Positions 37,403 to 47,026 are shown, numbered from the stretch's first letter. The stretch is DNA of 64,000 nucleotides from Streptomyces hawaiiensis (GCF_004803895.1 NZ_CP021978.1:372001-436000), one strand, 5' to 3'. Program-made: numbers and translations. The notes: generated by a model from the sequence alone, not told the origin.

Positions 37403-38836
37403 CTAGCTCGCCGCCGGCCCCCCGGCCCCGGGCAGCGGCGGCAGCGTCGTCCCGTGGATCCACGCCTGCAGCAGTTCCTCCACCGGTTCGGTCGAGAAGC
37501 GCGCCACGTGCGAGGTGAAGGCCGCGGTCGTGACCGTGCCGCCCCGGTGCAGTTGCCCCCAGCCGCGCAGCATGCGGAAGAAGGCGATGTCGCCCAGTGC
37601 GCAGCGCACCGCGTGCAGCACGAGTCCGCCGCGTTCGTAGAGCCGGTCGTCGAACATCGACTTGCGCCCCGGGTCCGACAAGCGCAGATCCTGCGGCAGC
37701 GGCGACAGCAACCGGTGCGCGGCGGAGGCGAGTTGCTGTGCCGTACGCCCGCCCGAGCGCTCCGACCACAGCCACTCCGCGTACTTCGCGAACCCCTCGT
37801 TCAGCCAGATGTGCCGCCAGTCGGCGATGGACACACTGTTGCCGAACCACTGGTGGGCCAGCTCGTGCGCCACCAGCCGCTCCGAACCCCGCGCCCCGTC
37901 CACATGGTTGGCGCCGAACAGCGACAGCCCCTGTGCCTCGACGGGCACGTCGAGTTCCTCCTCGGTCACCACGACCGCGTACTCGTCGAACGGGTAGGGC
38001 CCGAACAGCTCCTGGAACACCTCCATCATCTGCGGCTGGCGGGCGAAGTCCCGCGAGAAGTCGCCCAGCAGCTGCGCCGGGATGTGCCCGTGCTGCGGGA
38101 CCCCGCCCGGGCCGGGGTCGCCCAGCAGCACTGTCTGGTACTTGCCGATCGCGAGGCCGACCAGATAGCTGGACGTCGGCGCCGACTGCTCGTACACCCA
38201 GGTGGTGGTGCTCGCCTTCGTCGTCCGGGTCAGCAGACGTCCGCCCGCCACCACCGCGTACGCCGACGGCGTGGTGATCGAGAGCTGGTACGACGCCTTG
38301 TCGGCGGGCCGGTCGTTGCACGGGTACCACGACGGCGCCCCGATCGGCTGGCTGGCCACGAGCGCCCCGTCCTCCAGCTCCTCCCAGCCGAGCCCGCCCC
38401 AGGGGCTGTTCACCGGCTCCGGGTTGCCCGACCACTGCACCTCGACCGTGAAGGGCGCCCCCGAGCGGACCGGCTTGGCCGGGCGGACGCGCAGTCTGCC
38501 GCCGCGATGCGTGTAGTGGGGCTGCCGTCCGTCGACCCGCACCCGGCCGATCTTGTAGTCGGCCAGGTTCAGCACGAACTCCGTGAGCGGCGCCCGTCCC
38601 GCTATGGCGTTGATGCGGGCCGTCCCGGACAGCCGGTTCGGGCCCGGGCGGTAGTCCAGCGCGAGCTCGTACCGGTGCACCCGGTAGCGGGGGTCGCCGT
38701 GCTCCGGAAAGTACGGGTCCGCGCCCGCCGCCTGCTGGACTGCCACTGCCGTCTGTTCTCCCTGCGCTGCGCTGCTGCCCCTGCGTGCCGGTCCGTCGCC
38801 CTCCGGCCCCGAGTGGCCCGCGCTCAGGGACGCCAT
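37403..38836 (-). CDS. M1-family zinc metallopeptidase (aminopeptidase-like)
   Basis: A 477-residue protein. The start ATG at 38836 overlaps the Pls-like stop by 13 bp. The zinc site is HELAHQWFG (H324, H328) with E347 in NEGFAKY; the substrate loop reads EAQGLSLFG instead of GAMEN. It is short, lacking the C-terminal helical domain of classical aminopeptidase N. There is no obvious signal peptide or membrane helix. In Streptomyces albulus an M1-type enzyme degrades epsilon-poly-lysine, so this gene overlapping a Pls-type synthetase is probably its trimming or self-protection partner. That role is an inference from context. Confidence 0.9.
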   Translation of the reverse strand: MASLSAGHSGPEGDGPARRGSSAAQGEQTAVAVQQAAGADPYFPEHGDPRYRVHRYELALDYRPGPNRLSGTARINAIAGRAPLTEFVLNLADYKIGRVRVDGRQPHYTHRGGRLRVRPAKPVRSGAPFTVEVQWSGNPEPVNSPWGGLGWEELEDGALVASQPIGAPSWYPCNDRPADKASYQLSITTPSAYAVVAGGRLLTRTTKASTTTWVYEQSAPTSSYLVGLAIGKYQTVLLGDPGPGGVPQHGHIPAQLLGDFSRDFARQPQMMEVFQELFGPYPFDEYAVVVTEEELDVPVEAQGLSLFGANHVDGARGSERLVAHELAHQWFGNSVSIADWRHIWLNEGFAKYAEWLWSERSGGRTAQQLASAAHRLLSPLPQDLRLSDPGRKSMFDDRLYERGGLVLHAVRCALGDIAFFRMLRGWGQLHRGGTVTTAAFTSHVARFSTEPVEELLQAWIHGTTLPPLPGAGGPAAS

Positions 38837-41800
38837 GCCTCGATCGGGTTGCCGAGCCAGCGGGTGTCGTCGGGGACGCACTCCGCGGCCATGACGAGCG
38901 ACGCGGGACCCAGCGTCGTACGGGCCCCGATCGTGCTGCCGGGCAGGACGATCCCGCCAGGGCCCAGCGTCGCGCCCTCACGGAGGACCACAGTATCCGT
39001 CCGCAAGATCCGGTCGTGGAAGAGGTGCGTCTGAAGGACGCAGCCCCGGTTCACGGTGGCGGCGTCCTGGAGCGTCACCAGATCGGTCTCGGGCAGCCAG
39101 TAGCTCTCCACCCACACGCCCTTGCCGATCCGTGCGCCCAGACCGCGCAGCCAGGCGGTCATCACGGGCGTGCCCGGCACCGCGCCCGCGAGCCACGGCA
39201 CGGCGAGCACCTCGACGAAGGTGTCCGCCAGCTCGTTGCGCCATACGAAGGAGGACCACAGCGGATGCTCCCCGCTGCGGTGCCGCCCCACGAGCGACCA
39301 CTTGGCGACGATCGACACGAAGGCCGCGCACCCTCCCGCCGCGAGCAGGACCAGCCCCGACAGCAGCGGCGCCCAGGCCCCCAGGGCACACAGCGCGGCG
39401 ATCGTCAGCACCGCCAGACCCGCCGAGCAGAACACCGGCAGGATCCGGCACAGCTCCACCAGAGCGCGCGCCCACAGCAGCCGGGCCGGCGGTTCGTACG
39501 TACGGCTCTGGTCGCCGTCGGCGGCGGCACGCGGCAGCTTCACCGGCGGCAGACCCAGGTACGAGGTGCCCTTCTTGGCCTTCTTGGGCGTCGCCGACAG
39601 CACGCCGACCAGCCCGCCGTCCGGCACGCTCCGCCCCGACGCCGTCATGCCCGAGTTCCCGAGGAAGGCCCGCCGTCCGATCTCGGCCCGACCGATCCGC
39701 ATCCAGCCACCCCCGAGCTCGTACGGAGCGGTCAGGGTGTCGTCGGCCAGGAACGCGCCCTCGCCGACCGTCGTCAGGGTGGGCAGTGCCAGCACGGTCG
39801 ACACCTCGGCGCCACGCCCGATTCGCATGCCGAGCAGCCGCAGCCACACCGGCGTGACCAGCCCGGCGTACAGCGGGAACAGCGTCTCCCGCGAGCGGTC
39901 CATCAGCTGCGTGACCGTCCACGCCTGCCATCCGACCCGGCTGTGGGTCGGGTGCGTTCCCTCACGCAGCCCCAGGCTCAGCAGCCGTACGGCGATCAGC
40001 AGCAGCACCGCGTACGTCAGTCCGTAGGTGAGCGTCGCCGGGACGACGGCCAGGGCGGCGCCCGTGAGGACCGATCCCGGCGTGACGAAGACCCGGGTGA
40101 CGAGGAGCGCGGCCAGCCCCGCCAGCACCGGAAGGGCGGTCAGCGCGAGGCCGGTGAGGCCGTACATCACGCTCCAGTACGTCCCGCGCCGCGGCCGTTC
40201 CCCGGGCCAGTTGCGCTTGGCCTTGCCCAGCTTGACCGCGGGCGCGCCCGCCCACCGCTGACCGGTGGGAATCTGCCCGGCGACCGCGGACCCGGGCGCC
40301 ACCTCGGCCCGCTTGCCCACCCGGGCGCCGGGGAAGAGCACGCTGCGGGTGCCGACGACGGCGTGCGCGCCCACCTTGACCGTGCCGATCTCCAGCCGGT
40401 CGCCGTCCAGCCAGTAGCCGGACAGATCCACCTCGGACTCCAGGGCCGCGCCACGCCCCAGCTTGAGCATGCCGGTGACCGGCGGCAGCGAGTGCAGGTC
40501 GACGTCCGGGCCGACCTTGGCGCCCAGGGCTCGCGCGTACCGCTCCAGCCACGATCCTGTCAGCGACGTCGCCCCGCTGAACTCGGCCAGCCGCTCGGCG
40601 GTCCACAGCCGCAGATGTACGCCGCCTCCGCGTGCGTACCGGCCGGGCTGCACGCCGCGGAGCAGCAGCCGTGCGCCGCCGGCGGCCAGGGCGAGCCTCC
40701 CCGGCGGGCTGAACAGGGCGACGCCGGCGACCGCGAGGAGCCACCAGGGGGCCGTGGGCAGCCACGCGTAGGCGGGCAGCAGATTACCGAGCGCGGCCAG
40801 TGCCACGGTCCAGCGCAGGCCGAGGAGGGTGAACAGCGGGACGAGGAGCAGCAGTTGGATTGCCTGGGCGCGCCTCGGCACCGGGGTGACGGTGCGCCGG
40901 GCCTCGTCGTCACGCGCCGACTTCTCCAGGCGCCGGGCCAGCTTGCGCAGCACCGGCTGCTGGTAGACGTCGAGGACGGCCGCGCTCGGGTAGCGGGCGC
41001 GCAGCCGGGTGGTGAGCTGGGCGGCGGACAGACTGCCGCCGCCGATCGCGAAGAAGTCGTCGCCGGCGCTGGTGACCGGGATGCCGAGCACTTCGGTCCA
41101 CTGCTCGGCGAGCCATGCCTCGGTGCCGTAGAGCTGCTCCGTGGGACCGCCCGTCTCCAGGTCCTTCAGCGGCCAGGGCAGCGCGTTCCGATCGACCTTG
41201 CCCGATGTGCGGGTCGGCAGCTCCTCGACCGGCGCGAGCAACGGCACGAGCGCGGCGGGCAGTTCGGCCCGCAGCTTCTCGACGGCGCCGGCGTGGTCCC
41301 ACCCGTCCTGGGTGACGACGTACCCGACGAGGAGCTGATTGCCGCTGCGAGCGGTCCGTACGGCGGCCGCGGCTCCGGCGACCCCGGGCAGGCCTTGGAG
41401 CGCGGCATCGACCTCACCGAGCTCGATCCGCCGTCCGCCGAGCTTGATCTGCTCGTCGGCCCGCCCGAGGAAGACCAGCCCCTCGGGCTCCGCCCTGACG
41501 AGGTCGCCGCTGCGATACGCCCGCTCCCACCCCAGGGAGTGAAGGGGCGCGTACTTCTCCGCGTCCTTGTCGGTGTCGAGATACCGGGCCAGCCCGACCC
41601 CGCCGATGACCAGTTGCCCGCTGCCGCCCATGGGGACGGGCTCGCCGGTCTCGTCGACGACGGCCAGTTCCCAGCCGTCCAGGGGCAGCCCGATCCGGAT
41701 CGGCTCCTGACCGCTCATCAGCGAGGCGCAGGCCACCACGGTCGCCTCGGTCGGCCCGTAGGTGTTCCAGACCTCGCGCCCCTCGGTCACCAGCCGCTGG

Positions 41801-42690
41801 GCCAGCTCGGGCGGGCAGGCCTCACCGCCGAAGATCAGCAGCCGTACGTCGTTGAGGGTCTCCGGCTCCCACAGCGCGGCGAGCGTGGGCACCGTCGACA
41901 CGACGGTGATCTCCTGCTCGACCAGCCAGGACCCGAGATCGGCGCCGCTCCTGACCTGCGCACGCGGCACCGGCACCAGACAGGCGCCGTAACGCCATGC
42001 CAGCCACATCTCCTCGCAGGAGGCGTCGAACGCCACCGACAGTCCCGCCATGACCCGGTCCCCGGGGCCGAGCGGCTCCTCGGTCAAGAACAGCGTGGCC
42101 TCGGCGTCCACGAACGCGGCGGCGCTGCGGTGCGAGACGGCGACACCCTTGGGTTTCCCGGTGGAGCCGGAGGTGAAGATGATCCACGCGTCGTGCTCGA
42201 TGCCGGGGCGTGCGGCGGGGGCCTCGCCGGCGCCGTGCACGGTGATCTCGTGCCCGGCCCCGATGACGGCCCGTACGTCCGCCTCCCCGAACACCAAGTC
42301 GGCCCGCTCGTCGGGGTCCTCGGCGTCGACGGGGACGTATGCGGCACCGGCCGCGAGCACGGCGAGGATCGCGGTGTAGAGCTCGTTGGTGCCGGACGGG
42401 ACCCGGACCCCCACCCGGTCCCCGAGCCCGACTCCGGCGGAGGCGAGCCGTCGGCGCAGCCGCTCCACCTCCGCGGCCAGCGCGCGGTAGGTGAGACCGC
42501 TCGTGCCGTCGTCCAGGGCGGGCTCGTCGGGATGCGACAGCACGGACGCCTCGAACACGTCGACGAGCGTGCGCGGTGGGGCCGCCGGACGCCCCGAGAA
42601 GCGGGCCGCGTCCCCGAACTCCTGCTGGATCTCCGAGCCGAGCTCTTCGCCGAGCAGGCCGAGAGCGTCGCTCTCCCTTATGGCTGCCAT
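38824..42690 (-). CDS. Pls-type NRPS (epsilon-poly-lysine synthetase-like)
   Basis: A 1288-residue protein from ATG 42690 after GAGGA; the S. albulus Pls is 1319 residues. An adenylation domain covers residues 40-510 (FTSGSTGKPKG, NTYGPTEA, YRSGDLV, TSGKVD). A carrier domain holds S553 in FAIGGGSLS. The rest alternates membrane helices with three soluble acceptor/condensation-like domains containing hexapeptide stretches, the Pls/PosA layout. Aligning with PheA by spacing gives specificity residues D222, A223, E226, S265, I286, G288, T310, V318, V319, K498 (DAESIGTVVK), close to the recalled lysine code DAESIGSVCK. The product is predicted to be a basic homo-poly-amino acid, made at the membrane. 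Confidence 0.92.
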   Translation of the reverse strand: MAAIRESDALGLLGEELGSEIQQEFGDAARFSGRPAAPPRTLVDVFEASVLSHPDEPALDDGTSGLTYRALAAEVERLRRRLASAGVGLGDRVGVRVPSGTNELYTAILAVLAAGAAYVPVDAEDPDERADLVFGEADVRAVIGAGHEITVHGAGEAPAARPGIEHDAWIIFTSGSTGKPKGVAVSHRSAAAFVDAEATLFLTEEPLGPGDRVMAGLSVAFDASCEEMWLAWRYGACLVPVPRAQVRSGADLGSWLVEQEITVVSTVPTLAALWEPETLNDVRLLIFGGEACPPELAQRLVTEGREVWNTYGPTEATVVACASLMSGQEPIRIGLPLDGWELAVVDETGEPVPMGGSGQLVIGGVGLARYLDTDKDAEKYAPLHSLGWERAYRSGDLVRAEPEGLVFLGRADEQIKLGGRRIELGEVDAALQGLPGVAGAAAAVRTARSGNQLLVGYVVTQDGWDHAGAVEKLRAELPAALVPLLAPVEELPTRTSGKVDRNALPWPLKDLETGGPTEQLYGTEAWLAEQWTEVLGIPVTSAGDDFFAIGGGSLSAAQLTTRLRARYPSAAVLDVYQQPVLRKLARRLEKSARDDEARRTVTPVPRRAQAIQLLLLVPLFTLLGLRWTVALAALGNLLPAYAWLPTAPWWLLAVAGVALFSPPGRLALAAGGARLLLRGVQPGRYARGGGVHLRLWTAERLAEFSGATSLTGSWLERYARALGAKVGPDVDLHSLPPVTGMLKLGRGAALESEVDLSGYWLDGDRLEIGTVKVGAHAVVGTRSVLFPGARVGKRAEVAPGSAVAGQIPTGQRWAGAPAVKLGKAKRNWPGERPRRGTYWSVMYGLTGLALTALPVLAGLAALLVTRVFVTPGSVLTGAALAVVPATLTYGLTYAVLLLIAVRLLSLGLREGTHPTHSRVGWQAWTVTQLMDRSRETLFPLYAGLVTPVWLRLLGMRIGRGAEVSTVLALPTLTTVGEGAFLADDTLTAPYELGGGWMRIGRAEIGRRAFLGNSGMTASGRSVPDGGLVGVLSATPKKAKKGTSYLGLPPVKLPRAAADGDQSRTYEPPARLLWARALVELCRILPVFCSAGLAVLTIAALCALGAWAPLLSGLVLLAAGGCAAFVSIVAKWSLVGRHRSGEHPLWSSFVWRNELADTFVEVLAVPWLAGAVPGTPVMTAWLRGLGARIGKGVWVESYWLPETDLVTLQDAATVNRGCVLQTHLFHDRILRTDTVVLREGATLGPGGIVLPGSTIGARTTLGPASLVMAAECVPDDTRWLGNPIEAWRP

Positions 42691-42955
42691 CCGGTCCTCG
42701 CGTCTCCATCCCGGACGACTCCGGGGCGCTGGCGGGCCCGCAGGTGTGCCTGGGGTTGTCCGGCTCCAGCTCGGTAACAAACCGGAAATCTTAGTAGGAC
42801 GCTGGATTTGGGCGCTTCGGTACACCGGTTGGAGTGTCCGTTCGAGGCCGGGCGGGGTCGACGACACTGATGCTGACCTGGGGATCTTCCGGCGAACGAG
42901 ACTTCCCCCACAGAGGGAAGTCCTGTGCTGTGCCGGTGCGGAGTGTGCTGACCCT

Positions 42956-43519
42956 TCAGCGCACCACGCGGTAGCGGAGGTAGACGACGTTCGAGCTGAA
43001 GGTGCGGGTCTCGACGAGTTCCAGGTCCACCCGGCGCTCCTGTCGGGGAAAGAACGGAATGCCGCCGCCGACCAGCACCGGGTAGACGATGGCCCGGTAC
43101 TCGTCGATGAGGCCGGACGCTGCCGCCTCGGCGGCGAGAGTCGCGCCGCCGATCGCGATGTCTCCCTCTCCCGGCTCGGCACGCAGCCGCTCGATCTCCT
43201 CCACCGGGCCGCCCGAGGCCAGGCGGGCATGGCCCCGCACCGCCGACAGCGTGTTGGAGAACACCACCTTCGGGAGCGGATTCCAGAGCGCGGCCCACTC
43301 GCGCATCGAGTCGTCGAACGAGGGATCCTGGTCGGCGGTCTCCCAGTACAGCATCGTCTCGTAAAGCCGACGTCCCAACAGGTGGACGCCGACGTCTCGA
43401 ATCTCGTCGATCCAGAAGCGAAAGACCTCCTCGTCGGGCGTCGTCCAGTCGAACCCGCCGTCCGGCCCGACGATGTAGCCGTCAAGCGAGACGTTCATCG
43501 AATAGGTCACCCTGCGCAT
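42956..43519 (-). CDS. Dihydrofolate reductase-fold protein (RibD C-terminal family)
   Basis: A 187-residue protein from ATG 43519 after GAGGAGG. It starts RRVTYSMNVSLDGYIVGPDG, typical of the RibD_C/YyaP-like family, and has the NADPH-site segments LLGRRLYETM and IAIGGATLAAEA with VLVGGGIPFF near the end. These stand-alone reductases act on unknown substrates. It lies upstream of the Pls-like gene on the same strand, separated by 265 bp without another gene. Confidence 0.9.
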   Translation of the reverse strand: MRRVTYSMNVSLDGYIVGPDGGFDWTTPDEEVFRFWIDEIRDVGVHLLGRRLYETMLYWETADQDPSFDDSMREWAALWNPLPKVVFSNTLSAVRGHARLASGGPVEEIERLRAEPGEGDIAIGGATLAAEAAASGLIDEYRAIVYPVLVGGGIPFFPRQERRVDLELVETRTFSSNVVYLRYRVVR

Positions 43520-43558
43520 CAGAAGTCCTCCTCGGTAAACGAGTTCGACCATACTTTT

Positions 43559-44260
43559 CTACGGCGTGTCGCAGTCACAAGCACGCGGTGTAGTCGCCGC
43601 CATGGACGACGGCAACAGCGTCGGAGAGGCCGAGGGGTGGGTGTGGGCGGCTTGCAGGAACATGGCGGCGCCGCGGACGGCCGCGGTGTGCGGGGCCGGG
43701 ACGATCCGCAGCGGTGCCTTCAGCCGGACGGTGAGGGGGTGGGTGATCTCGGGGGCGCAGGGCTCCCCCACCGGCCAGGAGGATGCCGCGCCGCAGGGCA
43801 CCGGCGGTCCGCGTGGTGCGGTCGTGGCGGCGGATCGCGGTCAGCATCGCGACCACCGCTTCGACGATCTGCTCGGGCGTGGTCGTCTCATCGAGGTCGC
43901 TGGTGCCCACGGCTTGCGGTGCGCGTCGGTGACGGCGCCGTCGCACAGCAGCACCGCCTCGGTGAGGTGGGCGCCGATGTCGACCACGATCACCGGCCGG
44001 GACATGTCCACGTCCGCGGCCAGGGCGATGCTCCGGGCACCGGGGACGGTCAGGACGCTGCGGGGCCGCAGCACCTCCACCGCTGCGCGCCCGGGTGCGG
44101 TAGGCGACCCCGTCCAGGACGGGCGTGGTGACGATGACCACGGGGCGGGTGAACCTGGGCAGCCGGTCGCCGAGCAGGCGCTGCAGCATCCGGGAACAGC
44201 CCGGGGTGTCGATGATGGTGCCGCGCTGGACGGGGTGGACCGCGCCGGTGCCGGGATGCG
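43559..44260 (-). pseudogene. Frameshifted MreB/actin-like gene fragment
   Basis: Actin-fold sequence is spread over frames: RGTIIDTPGCSRMLQRLLGD (about 44225), then EVLRPRSVLTVPGARSIALA and VIVVDIGAHLTEAVLLCDG, then GTSDLDETTTPEQIVEAVVA and GILLAGGGALRP, then THPLTVRLKAPLRIV to the stop at 43559. At least three frameshifts lie near 44085, 43915 and 43770. The N-terminal third is missing where the sequence meets a histidine-kinase fragment. The family resembles rod-shape/MreB-like proteins of streptomycetes. Confidence 0.75.
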
Positions 44261-44823
44261 GTCTGGGCGTCATGCTCGTCGCGAACGCCGCGCTGCTGCG
44301 GCTCGGCCTGGCGCCGCTGGACCGGCTCACCAAGCTGATGACCACCGTGGACCTGCTGCGCCCCGGCCAGCGCCTGCCCGCTTCCGGCGGCGGTGAGGTA
44401 GCCGAGCTGATCCGTACGTTCAACGGGGTCTTCGCCTGGCTGGGCAAGCCCGTGGACGGGGTGTTCCTGGCAGCACTGCTCACCGTCATCGGCTACTCCG
44501 TCAACGACTCCGTCGTCCTCTTCGACCGCGTCAGGGAACTGGACCGGCGCGGCCTCGGGTCGCCGTTCCCCGGCATCGTGAACCAGGCCATCGTGCAGAC
44601 CCTGCCCCGCACCGTGAACACCGGCATGGGCGCGGCGTTCATACTCACCGCCCTCGCGGTGCTGGGCGGCTCCTCACTCACGGACTTCGCCCTGGCGCTG
44701 CTCGTCGGCCTCGCCGTCGGGACGTACTCCTCGGTGTTCACCGCGGCTCCCGTGGCGATCGGGCTGCACCGCCGCTTTCCCCGGGTGAAGCCGTCTCGTC
44801 AGGGCGGAGCAGTCACGACGTGA
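44261..44823 (+). pseudogene. Chimeric fragment: histidine-kinase HAMP region fused to SecF C-terminus
   Basis: One open frame joins two unrelated gene pieces. The first (about 44261-44422) is a membrane helix and HAMP-like region of a sensor kinase (LAPLDRLTKLM, VDLLRPGQRLP, GEVAELIRTFN). The second (about 44423-44823) is the C-terminal third of the SecF translocase subunit (TVIGYSVNDSVVLFDRVREL, TLPRTVNTGMGAAF, ALLVGLAVGTYSSVFTAAP). Neither is complete. The junction is near 44421-44430. The frame could be translated, but a functional SecF needs its N-terminal helix and periplasmic domain. Confidence 0.75.
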
Positions 44824-45242
44824 GCCGGTCCAGCGAGGCCGGGCCCGGGGCCACACCGTCTCCTCGGCCGGGCCGAGGGCCAACTCCCGGGCGCGGCCGC
44901 GGCGGTGAGAGTCGCTCGTGGCGCGACGCGGGGCGGGGGCCGGCGCCCCGGCGGTGAGGCGCCGCAGGGGGACGGCGCACGGGGCCGTCCCCAGGGCGAC
45001 CGGGCGCGCGGCCCCGAACCGCCGTCGAACTGCACGGGCACGTGCGCGGCCCGGCCGGCCCTCCCCAGCCCCTTCAACGCCGCGGCGCGCCGCTCCGGGT
45101 CCGGCTGCGCCGACTCCCGCAGGAACGATCGATGCATGCCCAACGCATCCCCGCGGAATTCCGATCGCCCGTGCTCTCCGCGTCACACGCGGCCAGCGGC
45201 GCCTGTCGGCGAGGGCCGGTCGACTCGTCGCCGGACGGCCCG
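44824..45242. other. Intergenic stretch next to the gene graveyard
   Basis: About 420 bp with very high GC. The minus strand around 45140 reads MHRSFLRESAQPDPERRAAA for a short distance, but no known family or complete gene could be supported. Confidence 0.45.
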
Positions 45243-45285
45243 GAGCCGGGTCCTCCGCCACGCGTGAGGGTGGAGGACCCGGCTC
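45243..45285. terminator. Intrinsic terminator of the serine protease gene
   Basis: A perfect 14-bp stem (GAGCCGGGTCCTCC / GGAGGACCCGGCTC) with a 15-nt loop, 15 bp beyond the protease stop on the minus strand. Confidence 0.8.
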
Positions 45286-45300
45286 CCGGTGAGTGGCGGA

Positions 45301-46308
45301 TCAGGACGACTGGGCGCTCTGGTACAGGTTCTGAGCGTCCGCGCCGAAGTACGGGCCGTACATGGCGTTCGGCAGGAAGTTGTACTTGAAGCTGTTCACC
45401 GAGGACTGCAGGCCGGTCCCGGTGGCCTCGCTGAACTGGGTGAACCAGGGGCCTCCGCTGGAGCCGCCGGTCATGTTGCAGGTCAGGCCGTGGTCCTTGG
45501 ACAGCAGGAAGTCGCGGGTGGTGGTGCCGCTGCAGTAGATGAACTTCTCACCGTCGTACGGCGCCGCGGCCGGGAAGCCGAAGGAGTACATGGCCTTGTT
45601 GTAGCCGGTGTTGAAGGCCAGGCCCTGGCCGCCGACGACGTCGGTCAGCTTCTTCCCGTCCAGCGGGGCGACGACGGCGGCGCCGATGTCGTAGTTGATG
45701 TCCTCACTGGCCGTCCACTGCGGCGTGGACAGGGTCTTGGACGCGGTCCAGGTGCCGTACGGGCGCTGCCCGTCGTGGTAGCCGGGCACGAAGACCCAGT
45801 TGGTGTGCCAGGCGCCCTCCATCTTCACGCAGTGGCCGGCGGTGATGACGGTGCTCTTGTTGGCGCTGGTGACGGCGTTGCCGGAGCAGGACGCGGTGCG
45901 GCCCTGGTAGCTGAAGAACACCCGTCCCGCGGTCTTGGCCACCGCTCCCCCGCCGGACCAGGGTCCGCCGCCGTGCGGGAAGGCCAGGGGTCCCGTGGCG
46001 GAGGCGGGCGCGCTGGGGGCCACGACCGTCGTCCTGCCCTTGCGGGGTGCCGGTGACCGTACGTCGGAGCGGTCGACGGTGAGGAGGTCGAGCGGGGTGG
46101 CCTCGCGCATCCGCTGCGGGGTCCAGAAGGCCAGGGCGCGTTCCTGCGCCGAGGGCGTCGTCACGCCGGGGTCCGGTGCGGCGCCGGCCGGTGCTGCGGT
46201 GACGCCGGTCGCCAGGAGCGCGGCGACGCCGGCGAGCGCGCCGAGGGCGGAGCGGCGGACGCGGGTGCTGCCGCCGGACGGGCGTGGGCTGCGGGTTCGG
46301 CCTATCAC
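45301..46308 (-). CDS. Secreted trypsin-like serine protease (S1)
   Basis: A 335-residue protein from GTG 46308 after GAAGGAGA. A signal peptide spans about residues 1-43 with a double-Arg start and AGA cleavage-like end. A propeptide-like region follows to about residue 120. The triad is visible: H159 in TAGHC, D207 in NYDIGA, and S284 in GGSSGGP. The architecture resembles the V8/glutamyl-endopeptidase-like proteins of Streptomyces. Secreted; specificity is not certain. Confidence 0.92.
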   Translation of the reverse strand: MIGRTRSPRPSGGSTRVRRSALGALAGVAALLATGVTAAPAGAAPDPGVTTPSAQERALAFWTPQRMREATPLDLLTVDRSDVRSPAPRKGRTTVVAPSAPASATGPLAFPHGGGPWSGGGAVAKTAGRVFFSYQGRTASCSGNAVTSANKSTVITAGHCVKMEGAWHTNWVFVPGYHDGQRPYGTWTASKTLSTPQWTASEDINYDIGAAVVAPLDGKKLTDVVGGQGLAFNTGYNKAMYSFGFPAAAPYDGEKFIYCSGTTTRDFLLSKDHGLTCNMTGGSSGGPWFTQFSEATGTGLQSSVNSFKYNFLPNAMYGPYFGADAQNLYQSAQSS

Positions 46309-46492
46309 GCGGTCTCCTTCTGCTGTGGGGGCCGGGCGGCGGGAAGCCCGCCCACCCGGTCAGGCAGGGGTGTCACTGCGGACGGTCAGGGGGCAGCGTG
46401 CCACCAGGAGGCCGATATGGACAGGTGCATGTCATGACGTTGGCCGAAACTCCACGTTCTCTGCGCGCGGGGCGGGACCTGTGGGCACAGAA

Positions 46493-46522
46493 GAACCCGG
46501 CCTCACCGTGGAGGCCGGGTTC
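46493..46522. terminator. Intrinsic terminator of the SRPBCC gene
   Basis: A perfect 12-bp stem (GAACCCGGCCTC / GAGGCCGGGTTC) with a 6-nt loop, 19 bp beyond the stop at 46541. Confidence 0.85.
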
Positions 46523-46540
46523 GCAGTGTGCGCGCCTGGG

Positions 46541-47026
46541 TCAGAGGATGGGGCCGGAACCGCTGGGGCCGCCCGGCTGGACGCGGCCGCGCCATGCGCC
46601 GGATTCGACTCCGCGCTCCTCGATGTACTGCTTGAAGCGCTTCATGTCGCCCTTCACCCGGCGGTCGATCGTGCCGATCATGTCCGCGGCCTTCTCCGCG
46701 GCTCCGCTGGGCTCGACATCCATCACGAGCTCCACCCTGGTGTGGGTGTCATCGAGGCGCTCGAAGCGGACGGAGCCCCTCTGGTGCGTGTCTCCGCTGG
46801 TCGTGCGCCAGGTGACCCGCTCGTCGGCCAGCTGGTCGACGATCTCGGTGTCGAACTCGCGCCGTACCCCGCCGATCTTGGTGGTCCAGTGGTTGTGGCG
46901 GTCGTCCAGCTGCCTGATCTCCTCGACGCCCTCCATGAAGTTCGGGAACTCCTCGAACTGCGTCCACTGGTTGTAGGCGGTGTGGACGGGGACGGCGACT
47001 TCCACGGTTTCCTTGATGGTGCTCAT
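46541..47026 (-). CDS. SRPBCC-family polyketide cyclase-like protein
   Basis: A 161-residue protein from ATG 47026 after GGAGG; the frame is open upstream. The START/SRPBCC fold is recognised from IKETVEVAVPVHTAYNQWTQFEEFPNFM and the strand HTRVELVMDVEP. Small Streptomyces proteins of this type bind hydrophobic ligands and are annotated as cyclase/dehydrase. The 30 C-terminal residues are Gly/Pro-rich. No polyketide genes are adjacent. Confidence 0.9.
   Translation of the reverse strand: MSTIKETVEVAVPVHTAYNQWTQFEEFPNFMEGVEEIRQLDDRHNHWTTKIGGVRREFDTEIVDQLADERVTWRTTSGDTHQRGSVRFERLDDTHTRVELVMDVEPSGAAEKAADMIGTIDRRVKGDMKRFKQYIEERGVESGAWRGRVQPGGPSGSGPIL

Noticed and set aside
38785..42777. A 1330-codon open frame on the plus strand opposite the Pls-like gene
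   Set aside because: Amino acid content is Arg/Gly/Gln-rich with no domain, as expected for the antisense of a GC-rich gene with strong third-position bias.
44799..45143. A 114-codon minus-strand frame beginning MGMHRSFLRES
   Set aside because: The first 40 residues look protein-like, but the rest is Pro/Arg low complexity; no family could be supported.
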